DNA from: Owenia fusiformis
Taxonomy: Eukaryota; Annelida; Polychaeta; Sabellida; Oweniidae
Assembly: GCA_903813345.2 (NCBI GenBank)
Contig: CAIIXF020000004.1
Coordinates: 24,615,985 to 24,679,984, forward strand
Direction: 5' to 3'
Length of the DNA stretch: 64,000 nt
In this document: positions 12,419 to 23,859 of the stretch, in pieces
Position numbering within the stretch: the first letter of the stretch is position 1
Layout of the letters: every line of letters begins with the position of its first letter
Notes under the pieces: model-generated
Told to the model about the DNA's origin: nothing
The model's input: the letters and a program-made list of their open reading frames with translations, nothing else
The model's database searches: none
Made by a program: the position numbers and the translations under genes

Positions 12419-12975
12419 TTAGATCCATGTATCATTTTGTTGGTTATAATACCTATCTAATAGTACTTCAACTGAGTCCAGAGCTCCCTCCATCCATTGT
12501 GAATTACTATAGCAACTCCCAACAATGTGCACGTTTGCATCTTTAAAAGGTTTGATCATTTGTTTGGAAATGATTTCCAAGTTAGCACCGGCCTTCCAGG
12601 AGTACAGAGATGCCCCTTTCCAATAATGCATTACGCCTGTGTACGGACGTGCTAGTTCTTCAGGACGTAGCTGATGTACCTCTGCAATCTGGTTATGGGC
12701 CTCAACTAAAATTGCCTCTGATATGTTGTATTCACTTACAAGCATGTTGGTAGCTTGAGGCGTGGCTAGGTGTGGTTGACTATTTAAAAAAGAGTCATCC
12801 CAGAATGAAGCACGTGGGTAACCTGAGTTTACCAACAACATTGATTTCCTGTTACCGTCTTGCAATGTATAATCAGAGGAGGGTTTACCTTGACCCATGT
12901 ATAGTATCTGATTGACAGAAAGGGTGGAGACAGCCCTCCCTGTTGCGAATCCTAGTTTATCCCATACTTGGACGT
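12419..12975 (-). CDS. Last exon of a flavin amine oxidase-like protein
   Basis: The frame is open from an acceptor (CTTTAAG at 12976-12982) to a stop at 12419, about 185 codons. The C-terminal block reads HYWKGASLYSWKAGANLE, then HIVGSCYSNSQWMEGALDS. This is the FAD-contacting C-terminal motif of flavin-containing amine oxidases (G-x-x-x-S, then W-x-E-G-A-x-x-S). A further indicator is the early LGFATGRAVSTLS stretch. Such enzymes oxidise amines or amino acids to imines with release of H2O2; the substrate cannot be told from this part. The N-terminal Rossmann GxGxxG region is absent from the window. Upstream exons were not found, so this may be the 3' end of a gene extending past repeats or an orphan fragment. 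No frame break is visible. Confidence 0.7.
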
Positions 12976-13024
12976 CTTAAAGGTACATAAAGCCGGTGTC
13001 AGAGTAAATATAGTCTCCCTGAAT

Positions 13025-13109
13025 ATATGGTCCGTAGGACCTTACACCCTAGGACACCAGGTCCTCCGGACCAGGTGTCCTAGGGTGTGTGGTCTTACCC
13101 GGACCATAT
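13025..13109. repeat. Hairpin: near-perfect foldback around ACACCCTAGGACACC
   Basis: The stem 13044-13064 pairs with 13068-13088 with one mismatch across a three-base loop, and outer ATATGGTCCG/CGGACCATAT pieces extend the pairing. Related GGTCC/GGACC-rich pieces occur at 24.83-25.06 kb, so it is probably an end or core of the same foldback family. Confidence 0.75.
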
Positions 13110-14113
13110 TTTCTGTATTGGTATACAATATAACCCCGGACTATATTTGCTATATTTCTAAAATTAGATTCCCTTGGTTTTGGGTGAATCTTATTCGATA
13201 GTGCAATTCATTTAACCTTCAACATTGAACTCATAAATCTTATGGTTTTTGCAATTGTCCATGCTTCAATCATTTCTGCGAGAGCCATCATGGATGCAAC
13301 AAGAAAAAGGGTGGACATTATACGCAACATCTCAAAATGTTACCCACATGGTTCATCTGCCAATAAAAAGCGAGCAATAAGGAGGGCAGCTAAAAACAAC
13401 TACAAAGTGAGTTTTATGCATTTCTCATGGAATTAAAATATGAAGCATTGAGGTTGTCCTGTTTGTTCATAATCTTGATGCTCTCCTCAATAGTGACATG
13501 TAATTTTTCAAATGTGAACTCCTTCCCCACATTGCCCATGGCATATCTTTCAGTTGTGTACAAAGATTGACCCCCATAGGTTTACAGGTTAAATTATGAG
13601 GCCTGGTTGTATTATCTTTAGCTTTCAAAAATATGACCAAGGATGAAAACGCAAGGAAATACATGTACATCAATGTGATTAATTCCTCGTTTTGAACCGA
13701 AAATTAACATGACAAAGTCTACTCCCCTCGATAAATTATTTAATTAACATCTAAACTGTCTGTTAATACGCCCTATCGTCATTATAAATATCACATTCAA
13801 TTTCATGTTTTGGTGCAACAATGAAAATTTCATATTAACAGCTTGAGAACGGAATATTATACTTCAAGATGGCGCGGAAGATTGGTCGAGATCAATATAT
13901 TTGAGAAAAGGGATAATGATTGGAGGAAGGTCATTACTGATCTAGAGGAGAGGAAAGATCTACTAAAAAGCATGCACTCTTCCAGACTGGGTATGGGACT
14001 TTGGATTTGTGTAATAGCACTACTATTGTCTAAAACGTACATCTCAATAATTGTTAAATACAGAATCTTGAATACGTATACTCTTTTGGAAGTAAAACAC
14101 ATTTGTATTAAAC

Positions 14114-14253
14114 AAATACTGGATGACCATGAGGTGGATATGCCAGAATATCTATCCGAGGAAAAAATACTAGGCGAGGCGAAGCCGAGCCTAGTATTTT
14201 TTTTTTCGAGGACATGTATTCTGGCATATCCACCTCATGGTCATCCAGTATTT
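14114..14253. repeat. 140-bp hairpin (foldback transposon piece)
   Basis: The outer arms, AAATACTGGATGACCATGAG and its inverse, pair with few mismatches over about 60 bases on each side of a centre near 14178. The right half from GAAGCCGAGCCTAG onward recurs in direct orientation at 15186-15233, beyond the LINE fragment. It lies inside intron b/c of the integrase-like pseudogene. Confidence 0.85.
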
Positions 14254-14309
14254 ATTTTATTATGCCCCTCCCTTGAGAGATACTTTATTTTAAATAATGG
14301 GTGTAGAAT

Positions 14310-15143
14310 GCGCCCAACTTAGCCGTCCGTGCTGAAATGGGATGGACTACTCCATATGAATGGCAGATACTGGCAGCAGTTCGCTATAGGGACCGTTGTC
14401 TATCTCTCGACGAGACCAGGCTTACAAGGCGCGTGTATAATTGGAATTTATCCTTTGGAACTACTCGTAAACATAATAACTGGTTTTTAACCTTAACAAA
14501 ATATTAACTTCGGATTTAGCAGTACCATTTGACACTTCGAAGGACGAAATAGCTTCCCATCTACGGATAGAGGCTTCACAAGATTGGCACCGAAACATTT
14601 GGAATGATGGTCAACGCCCACCCGGCCAAAGAAACAAGCTTAGGACATACCGCACATTTAAACTTTATACAAAGCCCGAGGCTTATTTGAAGTCTGACAT
14701 AACCCTTTCGTGTAGACGGGCATTTGCTTCAGTCAGATGCGGTGTGGCACCATTACGTATAGAGACTGGGCGCTTTGAAAGACTACCAGAACATGAAAGA
14801 CTGTGTGTTTTATGTGACACTGGCTCAGTGGAAAATGAAAAGCATTTTATGTTGGATTGTGCTTTTTATAACGACTTAAGGTCAAACTTGTTCAGAAAAA
14901 TTGTATGTCGACTCCCTGCTTTTCTTCACATGGACAGAGATTTGAAATTTTTTAACTTAATGAGCAACACCAGTATTTACCTATATGTTGCAAAGGCCTG
15001 TGGCCAAATGCTTAAACTTCGTGAAAATTATCTATATAAATGATTTACATGTATTTATAGTGTCCTATAGGTCGTTGTCGGCCTGGGGTGTTTTAATTGT
15101 ATTTTATATGTTTTATGACTCATGACACTTTAATAAAATAAAA

Positions 15144-15180
<37 letters not shown>

Positions 15181-15183
15181 AAC
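14310..15183 (+). pseudogene. 5'-truncated LINE, C-terminal end of the reverse transcriptase protein
   Basis: Two frames carry one reading: 14319-14501 (RAEMGWTTPYEWQILAAVRY) and about 14503-15043 (IETGRFERLPEHERLC, then CVLCDTGSVENEKHFMLDC). The latter is the C-x2-C-x7-H-x4-C zinc knuckle seen after the thumb region in many non-LTR retrotransposons. The RT catalytic region and endonuclease are missing. A frame shift near 14502 breaks it. The element ends in an AAAT microsatellite tail, normal for a LINE 3' end. I found no target-site duplication. Confidence 0.75.
15142..15181. repeat. AAAT/AAATA microsatellite (LINE tail)
   Basis: About nine AAAT units close the LINE fragment just upstream. 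The tail sits directly against the second copy of the GAAGCCGAGCCTAG foldback piece. Confidence 0.9.
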
Positions 15184-15742
15184 AGAAGCCGAGCCTAGTA
15201 TTTATTTTTCGAGGATAGGTATTCTGGCATACGGGATGGTTGGAGATCTCGTTGCTTCAATACTGGGTACAACGAGATCTGGCTGCCACGTATGGCAATA
15301 GACCCTGCAGCTCTCAACCAATCAGATTTGAGTATTTTAATGAGGTGCATAATGAATTCAATTGTAAAATAAAACGTTCTTCTAAATTAATAGAATGTGA
15401 AAATTAACGCATATATATACAAAACGTAGCAATTTAACATCGAATAAGATATCATTTGGAAAATAAATAGATGGTTTTTTTCAAGCGTCTCATTTTTTGG
15501 AATCGAAATCCATATTTGCAGGTAGTCATTTTGGTAGGGATAAAACATATGATAAGATAAGTAGGACATTTTGGTGGCCAAATCTTATAAAAGATGTGGC
15601 GGAATATATACAGGGTGGTCCAAAAAAATGGGACACTCGTATTTCGAAAATAGATATTGATTTTCTTGATGAAAACATGTCATATTATATACCAGTGGAT
15701 AGGGAATTTACTTATCTTTAATTTGGTATATCATTAGTTCAA

Positions 15743-16554
15743 TTTTATTTTAATGTCTGTCAACCAGCGTCCATAATATAAATGACGTCATTTTCGTTTA
15801 AAAACGGGTTTTCCAAAACTAGCAAAAACCAAGTTTTATTGTCAACTTTATTTACATAACCAGATGTTCAATATGTCCACCATTTTGATCAATTGTAGCC
15901 CTCGACTTTGGCCTTAATTGGTAAATAGCACCATTCATATGCTGTTGAGACAATGAATTTTACTTCTCAATAATTCTGTCCTTAAGGGACTGAATAGATT
16001 TGTGGTATACCAATTCTGTCAGTCCTCCCCATACGTGGTAGTCGCAGACGTTGGGTAATCGGGTGATCTGGGCGAGACAGTGATTAAGGGGGTATGAATC
16101 TAGGCACATTTTCTTTTAAACATTTGACACTCTTGTGAGATCTATTGCTTGGAGCCCCATCTTGATTCGAAAATGAGCTCATATCAGGATGGTCCAAAAA
16201 CAACATAATTGGATCATCCGATGTCAACATCTGCGACTACCGCGTATTTGGAGAACTAACAGAATTGGTTTAGCATGAACCCCTTACATCTACTCAGTCA
16301 GACAGTCCCTTAAGGACGGACCGGAATTATTAAGAAGTCGAATTCACTGTCTCAACAGCATGTCAATGATGCATTTGACCAGTTTAGGCCAAAATTGAGG
16401 GCTATAATTGATCAAAATGGTGGACATATCGGGAGTCTGTTTATGTAAATCAAGTTGACAAAAAAACTTGTTTTTGCAAGTTTCGGAAAACCTGTTTTGA
16501 AACGAAAATGACGTCATCTATATTATGGACGCTGGTTGACAGACATTATAATAA
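15743..16554. mobile_element. Nested foldback element made from mariner transposase 3' ends
   Basis: Arms 15752-16055 and 16235-16545 are inverted copies of each other. The right arm (plus strand) reads AIIDQNGGHIGSL and the left arm (minus strand) reads ATIDQNGGHIEHL; this is the C-terminal signature of mariner/IS630 transposases. The block interrupts the left terminal repeat of the larger element: the right terminal repeat reads straight across the matching point. It therefore inserted later. Confidence 0.7.
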
Positions 16555-18439
16555 AGGATGATTCTCGGTTTGGAGAACGAAGTTCATCACTCTAATTGAG
16601 CGTTATCCCTGCTTCTGACCAATTTGATTTTTTTACATAATATAGATTTGAATGTCTTCTTTTGAATAGTCTTAAATTAATTTGGGTAATATTTCTAGAT
16701 TTTCCATCAAAAAATTACTAGTGAACCACCCAACGTCGCTTTTATGATTCGTACCACTTTTTTAACTTGATGTATTGCATATTTCCGTGGGTCAATTTGA
16801 GAAAAAAGACAAACAAAGCGTACAGGGATATGTCATGAGCATATCATGAAAAAATCCTTTCAATATGTTTTTAAGAAACATTCGAAAATAATTCATTCTT
16901 AAATCGTGTCCCATTTTCGAGATATTCTCTGACATTTTATACACATTCATCCAATAGAGGGCCTCTCAAAAGAGCGACTTCAGATTTTTGGCATTTTACA
17001 AGTCATATATAAAATTGATTAATCATCTATTAATTAGATGTCACCACTTGCTATGAACTATGCTAGTGGTGAATATAAGCTAGTCAATTGCTGTGAGCTG
17101 GAGAGGGTGTATTTATATCACTTCTATCCTACCACGTGATTACGTGGTCGATGGGGATTTTTTGCTAATAATACACTGAAAACTGCCTGATGAATCTATA
17201 CAATATATAGTAGAACACTTGGAATAAACATGTATGTAAAATCTAGTATAAGCTTACATTCAGAAATATGGAAATAAACAAACGTCCTTCCTTTACAGCT
17301 TCACTGTAGCCTGTACTCCTTTAAAGGGATACATCAATGAGTTAAAAATAAAAAATCGGTGTGGAGAATGGACGGGGAATCGAAACACAATTCAGTGCGT
17401 AGGAGGTGAGGAACTTGCCACAAGATTACGCCTCTTTCTACCTCTCTCTTCCTGATTTAAACCTTAAAATTCGCCCAAGCATCGATCAACGTGGTTATTA
17501 TAGCTATAAATAACACGTTCATTGTTCAACCAATCTCCAATAAGCCGTTGATGAGAGATAGTCTAGAGAGATTAAACAACACTTAGAAACACCTTAGAAA
17601 AATGGCGCCCGTATATGATTTTTTTGTGTTCTTTTCTGTTTATCAATACAATTTATATTTTGACACGATTGCGATAAAACGTATACCTAGAAATGTATGG
17701 CTAATTACCATAAGCGACTGGTAAATGTAAAAGTTGTTTGGTTTATCATATAAGAATCTGTAATAAAACCTCGATTGCCAAAATGAAACCATCGATTATG
17801 TTCAGTATGTTGCTATATATAATAAAAGTTTCCAGTCTTTTTTCAGTTACCATTAAACAGAGTCATTAGTCATTTTGGATTTGCTAGATTGATGATGGCA
17901 TGGGTTGTTCTTTTTCAATTTCAGCAATAAGTTAATCCTTTTTTATGGACATATTGCTACCTACAATCTTTGACATCATTAATCTAGCCAATAATCAGGT
18001 TCTTTGATGTACCAAATGATGGCAGGATTTATTGGAAAATAAACAACTTTTCATGTCCCTCATGCAGTATCGCTGAGCGTGAATTGATCACTCAAACTAC
18101 GGATTTTATTTGCCCAAATAGCCTTGGATAACTGTGGTAACTAAAGTAACTGGAAAATGTAATAACGTTTTCGAACCTTTAGTGACATGAACAAAGGATT
18201 TTTAGCTTTTTCGATATAAGCTTAATTCACAATTTTCAGAAATTCACATCAGTTGATTATGCTTTGCACGCCGCTTAAAAGCGCCATCAAAGCGCCGTTG
18301 GTGTGAACTTAGCTTAACAAGTTACTTGGGGGAAGGGGAACAAGGGAGGGGAGTTTGGTAGACATTTCCACCAGAATGATGAAAGTATTCATCGATGTCA
18401 TATCAAATATTTATGTCATATTGAACATTTATCTCCGCG

Positions 18440-19270
18440 CTAAAATACCGACGATTGCAAAGGTAGTTTAATCCGGTAGCCGACAGGCGTTTCTTGCATT
18501 CGTGAATACAAGCTAGTCCATTTCACTGTTGAATTGCGTCAGTAAAACCTAAAAAATAAGAAATCACAATATCATCATGCAATAATATATGGAAAAATAT
18601 GTTCCTATTGTACATGAATGACATTTGTATATCTTGGATTGCTTCTAGTTTGGCTTATAAAGTGTGTGGCCTCTTATATATGGATGCTTCTCTGCCATGT
18701 TATTTTCAATAAGATTAACATGGCTGAAATTCTTCAAATTACAAGAGGTCACAGTCTTATTGCACAAAAAACGAGAAAATCTGAAATATACAAATGTCAT
18801 TCATGTACAATATGAATCTACTTTTCCATATATTATTGCACAATGGTCTCCCGATTTCTTATTTTTGGGGTTCTACTGACGCAATAAAACAGTGAAATGG
18901 ACTCTAACCTTATATTCGCGAATGCAACTAACGCATCTCGGTTACCTGATTAACCCAGTATTCTATGACTAACTCATTTAAATGTGAATGGAATAGTGGC
19001 AGGTACTATTCGTATTTACATGGGTCTCCAGTGAAATAGAAGGTTAATCCGGTAGCCGAAAGGCGTTATTTGCATTCGCAAATATAAGCTAAGACTATGA
19101 TTTGGGAATGAAAGATTTCATCTACCGGATTAACATACTTTTCTATGGGCAACTCATTTAAATATTAAAAGTACCTGCCAATATTCCATTCATATTTTAA
19201 TGAATTGCCCATAAAATAGTAGGTTAATCCGCATCCGACAGGCGTTAGTGGCATTCGCGAATACAAGATC
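18440..19270. repeat. Cluster of foldback copies with GGTTAATCCGGTAGCCGA ends
   Basis: Copies of a roughly 50-bp end sequence (AATCCGGTAGCCGACAGGCG, then GCATTCGCGAATACAAGC) occur in plus orientation near 18468, 19043 and 19221 and inverted near 18905-18950. The pair 18468/18950 bounds a palindrome whose inner arms (about 18590-18650 and 18780-18840) also match. This looks like several related MITE ends. Confidence 0.65.
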
Positions 19271-19441
19271 ATTTATTTTATAATTTGGGAAATATATATT
19301 TTCACAATATTGAAATAGATGGTGGTTCAAAGTGGAATACATATCATACAAAAGTGTCACAGATATGACTAGCAGGCATATACTTTTAGTATATTAGTCC
19401 ATTTGTCACCCCTATACATCCAAAAGTGAACCTAGAATTTG

Positions 19442-19738
19442 TTAAAAGTACGATGTTTTATGGTCGATTTATGATAATAAGGGTTTTCTGAAGTGATTTA
19501 ACTGGGTTGCCGAAAAAGTTTGTTTGGGGAAAAAATTATATAGGCTGATTAGGGAGGGGTGCAATCGCTTAACATGGCGTTGACTATTGACTTAGCGTTG
19601 GGATACCACCATATACCTGGTATGTTACTATGGTAATAGATACCAAAATTTTCCCCAAAGTTATTTTTTGGCAACCCAGCTAAATCACTCCAATAATCCC
19701 TAATGATAGTATTTACACAGAAAAACATCATACTTTTA
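19442..19738. mobile_element. 297-bp foldback MITE
   Basis: Arms 19442-19532 and 19648-19738 are inverted copies. The left arm contains TGATTTAACTGGGTTGCCG and the right arm CGGCAACCC-type sequence as GGCAACCCAGCTAAATCAC. There is no coding capacity. Confidence 0.7.
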
Positions 19739-22700
19739 AATATTCATACGTTCAGAAAATGACAAATGGACTATATGGTCTTTCTTTGCATGACTTCGCA
19801 GAACATATCAAAACCCTGGGATCCACAGGGTAACAGTAACAGTAAGTACATTTCTAAGTTCATGCTTCAAAGTTGTCAAAGTTGTAAAAGGGTAATCCTT
19901 TTATGAGTACGAAAGCGTACTTTTTGTTGAATAGCCTTTCCCAGCTGCTAATCTTGTGAGTGCATCGTGCATTCAACGAATTGTATTCACTTATTAACCA
20001 ATCAGTGCCAGGAACAAAATGCACGCTGACTTGTTTTATGAAGCATGCTACATACAAATGTTACGCTTTTGCTCATTTACTTTGCGAACTATTTATATAA
20101 TATACATTATATATGTTATATACTATTTATATAACATACATTACCAATTGACTGCAAGATTTGAGTGAACAAGTACCTCGTATTTTTCATTTTTCGATAT
20201 TTTGTGATTTGTTGGCTGATGAGTAACTTGATATTTTATGTCTAAATGTATCAAAGTGGTTCATAGTAATAGTTTTATTGTACACCATAAACTGTTAACG
20301 TTTTAGAAATAGAACACAATATATGATTTGATAAAAGGACAATACATGTAATAATATGTCTAAACTCGGTGGTTTGTTTGTAAGTTTGTTTTTCTAACAC
20401 CTCAATAACTTACATTCAATGCGTATCTAATCCTCATAATTTACAAATAAATCAGTTATTAAATGCCCGATTTTCGACAGGTAAAGGTAATATATTAACC
20501 CTCGGTCCCCACTGTTCCTCTTGTAGATATATTATACATGTATAACCTTCTCAGATATATCCTGTATATTAAATACATTAAATAACATATATATGTTAGT
20601 CTCAGCCTAGACAGTATACATTAATTTTATTGGATAATGCGTAAAATTCGAATGAACTTGAAATGAAATTCAACATCCAAAATATGTTAATTTGATCATT
20701 CACCGTGTAACTCAAAGCATATGCATGGCCTATTTGCCTTAAAATACGATTGTGATTATGATTTCTGTTCTCCACAAGTAAAATCTAGAAACATAACAGA
20801 GTTAAGTTACACGAAATTCAACTTGAACACGAAGTCTTTCAATTAACTTAAAGTGTCTGTTCGATGCTCATGGGGTCAAAATACAGTTTATACACGTTCT
20901 AAATGAAGTAAATACCACTAACATGTCGAACCAGTAACCGTTCTTGTAAACATTTTTATAAATGTGAAATTTAATGTTCAAAATCGGGAACACAATTTCA
21001 AATCTCTATCATGACATCACGAACAGGACGGGTTTAGAATATGTTGTTGGAGTTCATAATCTCCGAACGTGCTTATAAAGTGTTAGTGTAATTGATTGCA
21101 ACTGCATTCATTGAAGTGAGGAATTGATTCAGAGATGACTACTTTGGAGTCACGTTTTTTCCTCCGATAAACCAAAAAAATAATACCTAAATTAGAGCCT
21201 CCGACCCAGCGGTACGTTTTCACATAGCTAGTCATGCAGAATTACTTTCTGGCCAGTCAGAACACAATATAGAAAATAAACACGCTCAGTTGATAGTATT
21301 ACCTAACATAAGGCGTCTAAAATCTTGTAACCAAAAGGCATTGAACCATGAGGTGATTTCGGTAAGTGTTACTCCTTTCTGGCCAATCAGAACAGGGTAT
21401 AACATGAACACTTTTGAATTTACATTCGAGTTGCATAACGCATTGCCGATAAAAATCCATAACCGGTTCTGTTCGTGACGTCATGTTTTTTCCCGGGTAA
21501 TCTTATTTTGCCACTAATGAACAAATAGAATGAGTTAAGAGTCTGTTGGAATACTATTTTTACTTACCAATATCTGTTTAATCTACTGCAGTGAGAAAAA
21601 ATAAACAGAAATTACCGAATAAGCACTTTAATCGTTGATTCATTTCTATAGGTTTATTAGAATTATTACAACGATCGTTCATCAAACGAGTCCTATATTC
21701 AATATCTATTCGTTGGACCTATTCTTTAAGTGTAACTATATTCTTTAAAAGTATCTGCTTAGTGCTACGTTAACATATATTCATTATTTTTATCCACAAA
21801 AGAGTATCAAACGTTAATGCACAACTAGCCGAGACATGGCCCCCCTCGTCCAGAGTGAAACACAAGGTCCTCATTCTTTAATAATTATATTTCAATTATT
21901 TAGTTAAATGCTTAAATGTTGGAAAATGAGTCGCTGTGACGTAATATCTGGCACAGCAATTTCAGAGTCACTGCAATGAATAGAAACATCACAAGGATCT
22001 TAAGACTAAATAAATAAGCTATTTAGGGATGAATATAACATTCGGTGAAATCCGTGATATCGTTATATCATTCGTTGATCGTCAAAGCTGCGCCCATTCG
22101 CTACCCTCATCTGTGAAACTATCGATATAGAATTGAGTCTCTATTTTCTATTTCAAAACATTGGGATTTACGCGCACAAGAGATGCTATGTAGTAGGCTA
22201 TTACAAAAATCAAAAAATCGCCACCAAAATTCCTCGGAGCAGGCAGATATAAGACCAGACTGGGCATACACAAAATGTATTGTATGTGCTCCTTAGGTTG
22301 CATTCGGGTGCTATCAAAATCGAACACACACAAGTATAAGATACACAGCATCATGATAAACCATGACATCTCATTTCCTCTCAGCCCTGAGATGTTTCAG
22401 GTGAAACAGAAAGATGCTATGAGTATCAGAATGGATACACAGAGATAATTAAGGGATGAGTGACAAAGGGATGTTAAAAACAGGCGGCTATTGCAATTGA
22501 TATTTTAATGTAACTTCCGAATGTAAGAATCTTTTCATCGATAAAAAGAACATCTTAGATATGTTCTATGTGAGTGTATTTGAAAATGTAGTACATAGCT
22601 AGTTCCATCTATAAAGATGTCTGATGACAAAAAGCTCAATTTTCCTTGATGTCACGGTCAATGGAACTTTAACACGTGAACTAATGTTTTTTATTTTTTT

Positions 22701-22741
22701 GTTTTAAAGTCACTTATAGCAAACCTAATCTAACAATTATC
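19739..22741. other. AT-rich interior of the large mariner-like element
   Basis: I see no exon with splice support, no RNA gene and no transposase remnant. A short duplicated phrase, TTTCTGGCCAGTCAGAACA (21246) and TTTCTGGCCAATCAGAACA (21378), is the only local repeat I noticed. Confidence 0.4.
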
Positions 22742-23459
22742 TCACGATATGCTTATGACATATTCATGTATACGTCGTTTGTATTTTTTTTTAAATCGAC
22801 CCACGAAAATATGCAATACATCAAGTTAAAAAAGTGGTACGAATCATAGAAGCGACGTTGGGTGGTTCACTAGTAATTTTTTTATGGAAAATCTAGAAAT
22901 ATTACCCAAATTAATTTATGTCTATTCAAAAGAAGACATTCAAATCTATATTATGTAAAAAAAATCAAATTTGTCCGAAGCAGGGATAGCGCTCAATTAG
23001 AGTGATGAACTTCGTTCTCCAAACCGAGAATCATCCTTTGAACTCATGGTATACCAAATTAAAGATAAGTAAATTCCCTATCTACTGGTATATGATATGT
23101 GATGTTTTCCTCAAGAAAATCAATATCTATTTTTGAAATACGAGTGTCCCATTTTTTGGACCACCCTGTAGTTGGGCAGAAGGTCTTGAAAAACAACGAT
23201 CAAAAGGCAGATAGAAAAGGTGGGAAAAACTAAACCTGGTTTGGACCATACACAATTAGAAAAGTTGTAACAAATGGATATAAACTTGTTAACGAGCGAG
23301 GACTAGAAATGAAACAAACAGTTAATGGATGTAAGCTAAAGAAGTACATCGAATAATTCTAATGAGAATAATGATTGGTGATGAATAATGAAGAAAGAAT
23401 TGAATGATCTAATGGTACTTAAATAAAGATATGGAGAACTTTTTGAACACACGTTTCTC

Positions 23460-23821
23460 TTAAGGATGTTCCCTGGACGAAGTTGAAAACGATGAACACC
23501 AACCCCTAATTTTTCTTTTCAAAATGTGAAGTACATAGCATAACTAAGTGTTTCTGTGAGTTTAAGAAAAAGTTAAATATTCAAAAGTGTGTTTTGGGGT
23601 GAAAACCTGATTTTTAACATGGGTTTCAATGAGAAAGTGCCACGCCCACTTTTGTCAAATATTGACACTTTAGAGGCCTCTTGCTCAGAAAAAAGCACAC
23701 TAACATATGGTTTTTAAAGTTTTAATATTCTTTGTTGCCCGTGAGAATCCCAGAAAACCATTTTTGAGAAAAAGTTAAATACTATTGGATATTTTGCTAT
23801 CTGACCAGGGAACATCCTTAA
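23460..23821. mobile_element. TTAA-flanked MITE (piggyBac-like target)
   Basis: The ends read TTAAGGATGTTCCCTGG and the exact inverse CCAGGGAACATCCTTAA. If TTAA is the duplicated target, the 13-bp terminal inverted repeat is GGATGTTCCCTGG. TTAA is the obligate target of piggyBac transposases, so this is probably a non-autonomous piggyBac-type element. It lies about 100 bases after the integrase-like pseudogene stop. Confidence 0.75.
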
Positions 23822-23859
23822 AGCAGTCACAAAAAAATCTAAAAATTTAACACATCGTC

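Larger units (their letters stand above)
15611..23168. mobile_element. 7.6-kb mariner-like element with about 430-bp terminal inverted repeats
   Basis: Both ends read CAGGGTGGTCCAAAAAA inward and are flanked by TA (15609-15610 and 23169-23170). The inverted match continues to about 16848 on the left, excluding a nested insert, and back to about 22742 on the right. The interior (16.85-22.74 kb) has no transposase that I can read; it holds smaller foldbacks at 18.44-18.96 and 19.44-19.74 kb, otherwise AT-rich DNA. It lies inside the coding region of the integrase-like pseudogene. Either it is one very large non-autonomous insertion, or it is the product of recombination between two copies. Confidence 0.65.
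13242..23356 (+). pseudogene. GIN1-like integrase-derived gene, broken and lacking its catalytic core
   Basis: Pieces: exon a (13242 or 13289 to 13406) with GSSANKKRAIRRAAKNNYK; exon b (13842-13990) starting LENGILYFK and ending WRKVITDLEERKDLLKSMHS; exon c (15522-15610) with the H2C2-type zinc-binding segment SHFGRDKTYDKISRTFWWP; and exon d (23171-23356) with VGQKVLKNNDQ and GPYTIRKVVTNGYKLVNE, ending KLKKYIE. The order matches GIN1/gypsy-type integrases: N-terminal arm, H2C2 domain, then C-terminal beta domain. Introns a/b (phase 0) and b/c (phase 1) are GT-AG and keep frame. The DDE core, normally 150 or more residues, is absent between c and d. Exon b needs a one-base frame change, exon d has one in-frame TAA, and a 7.6-kb transposon splits c from d. 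Non-functional as read. Confidence 0.7.

Noticed and set aside
13843-14322. 159-aa open frame as a single gene
   Set aside because: Only its first part (to 13990) matches the integrase-like exon. The rest runs through an intron and a hairpin element.
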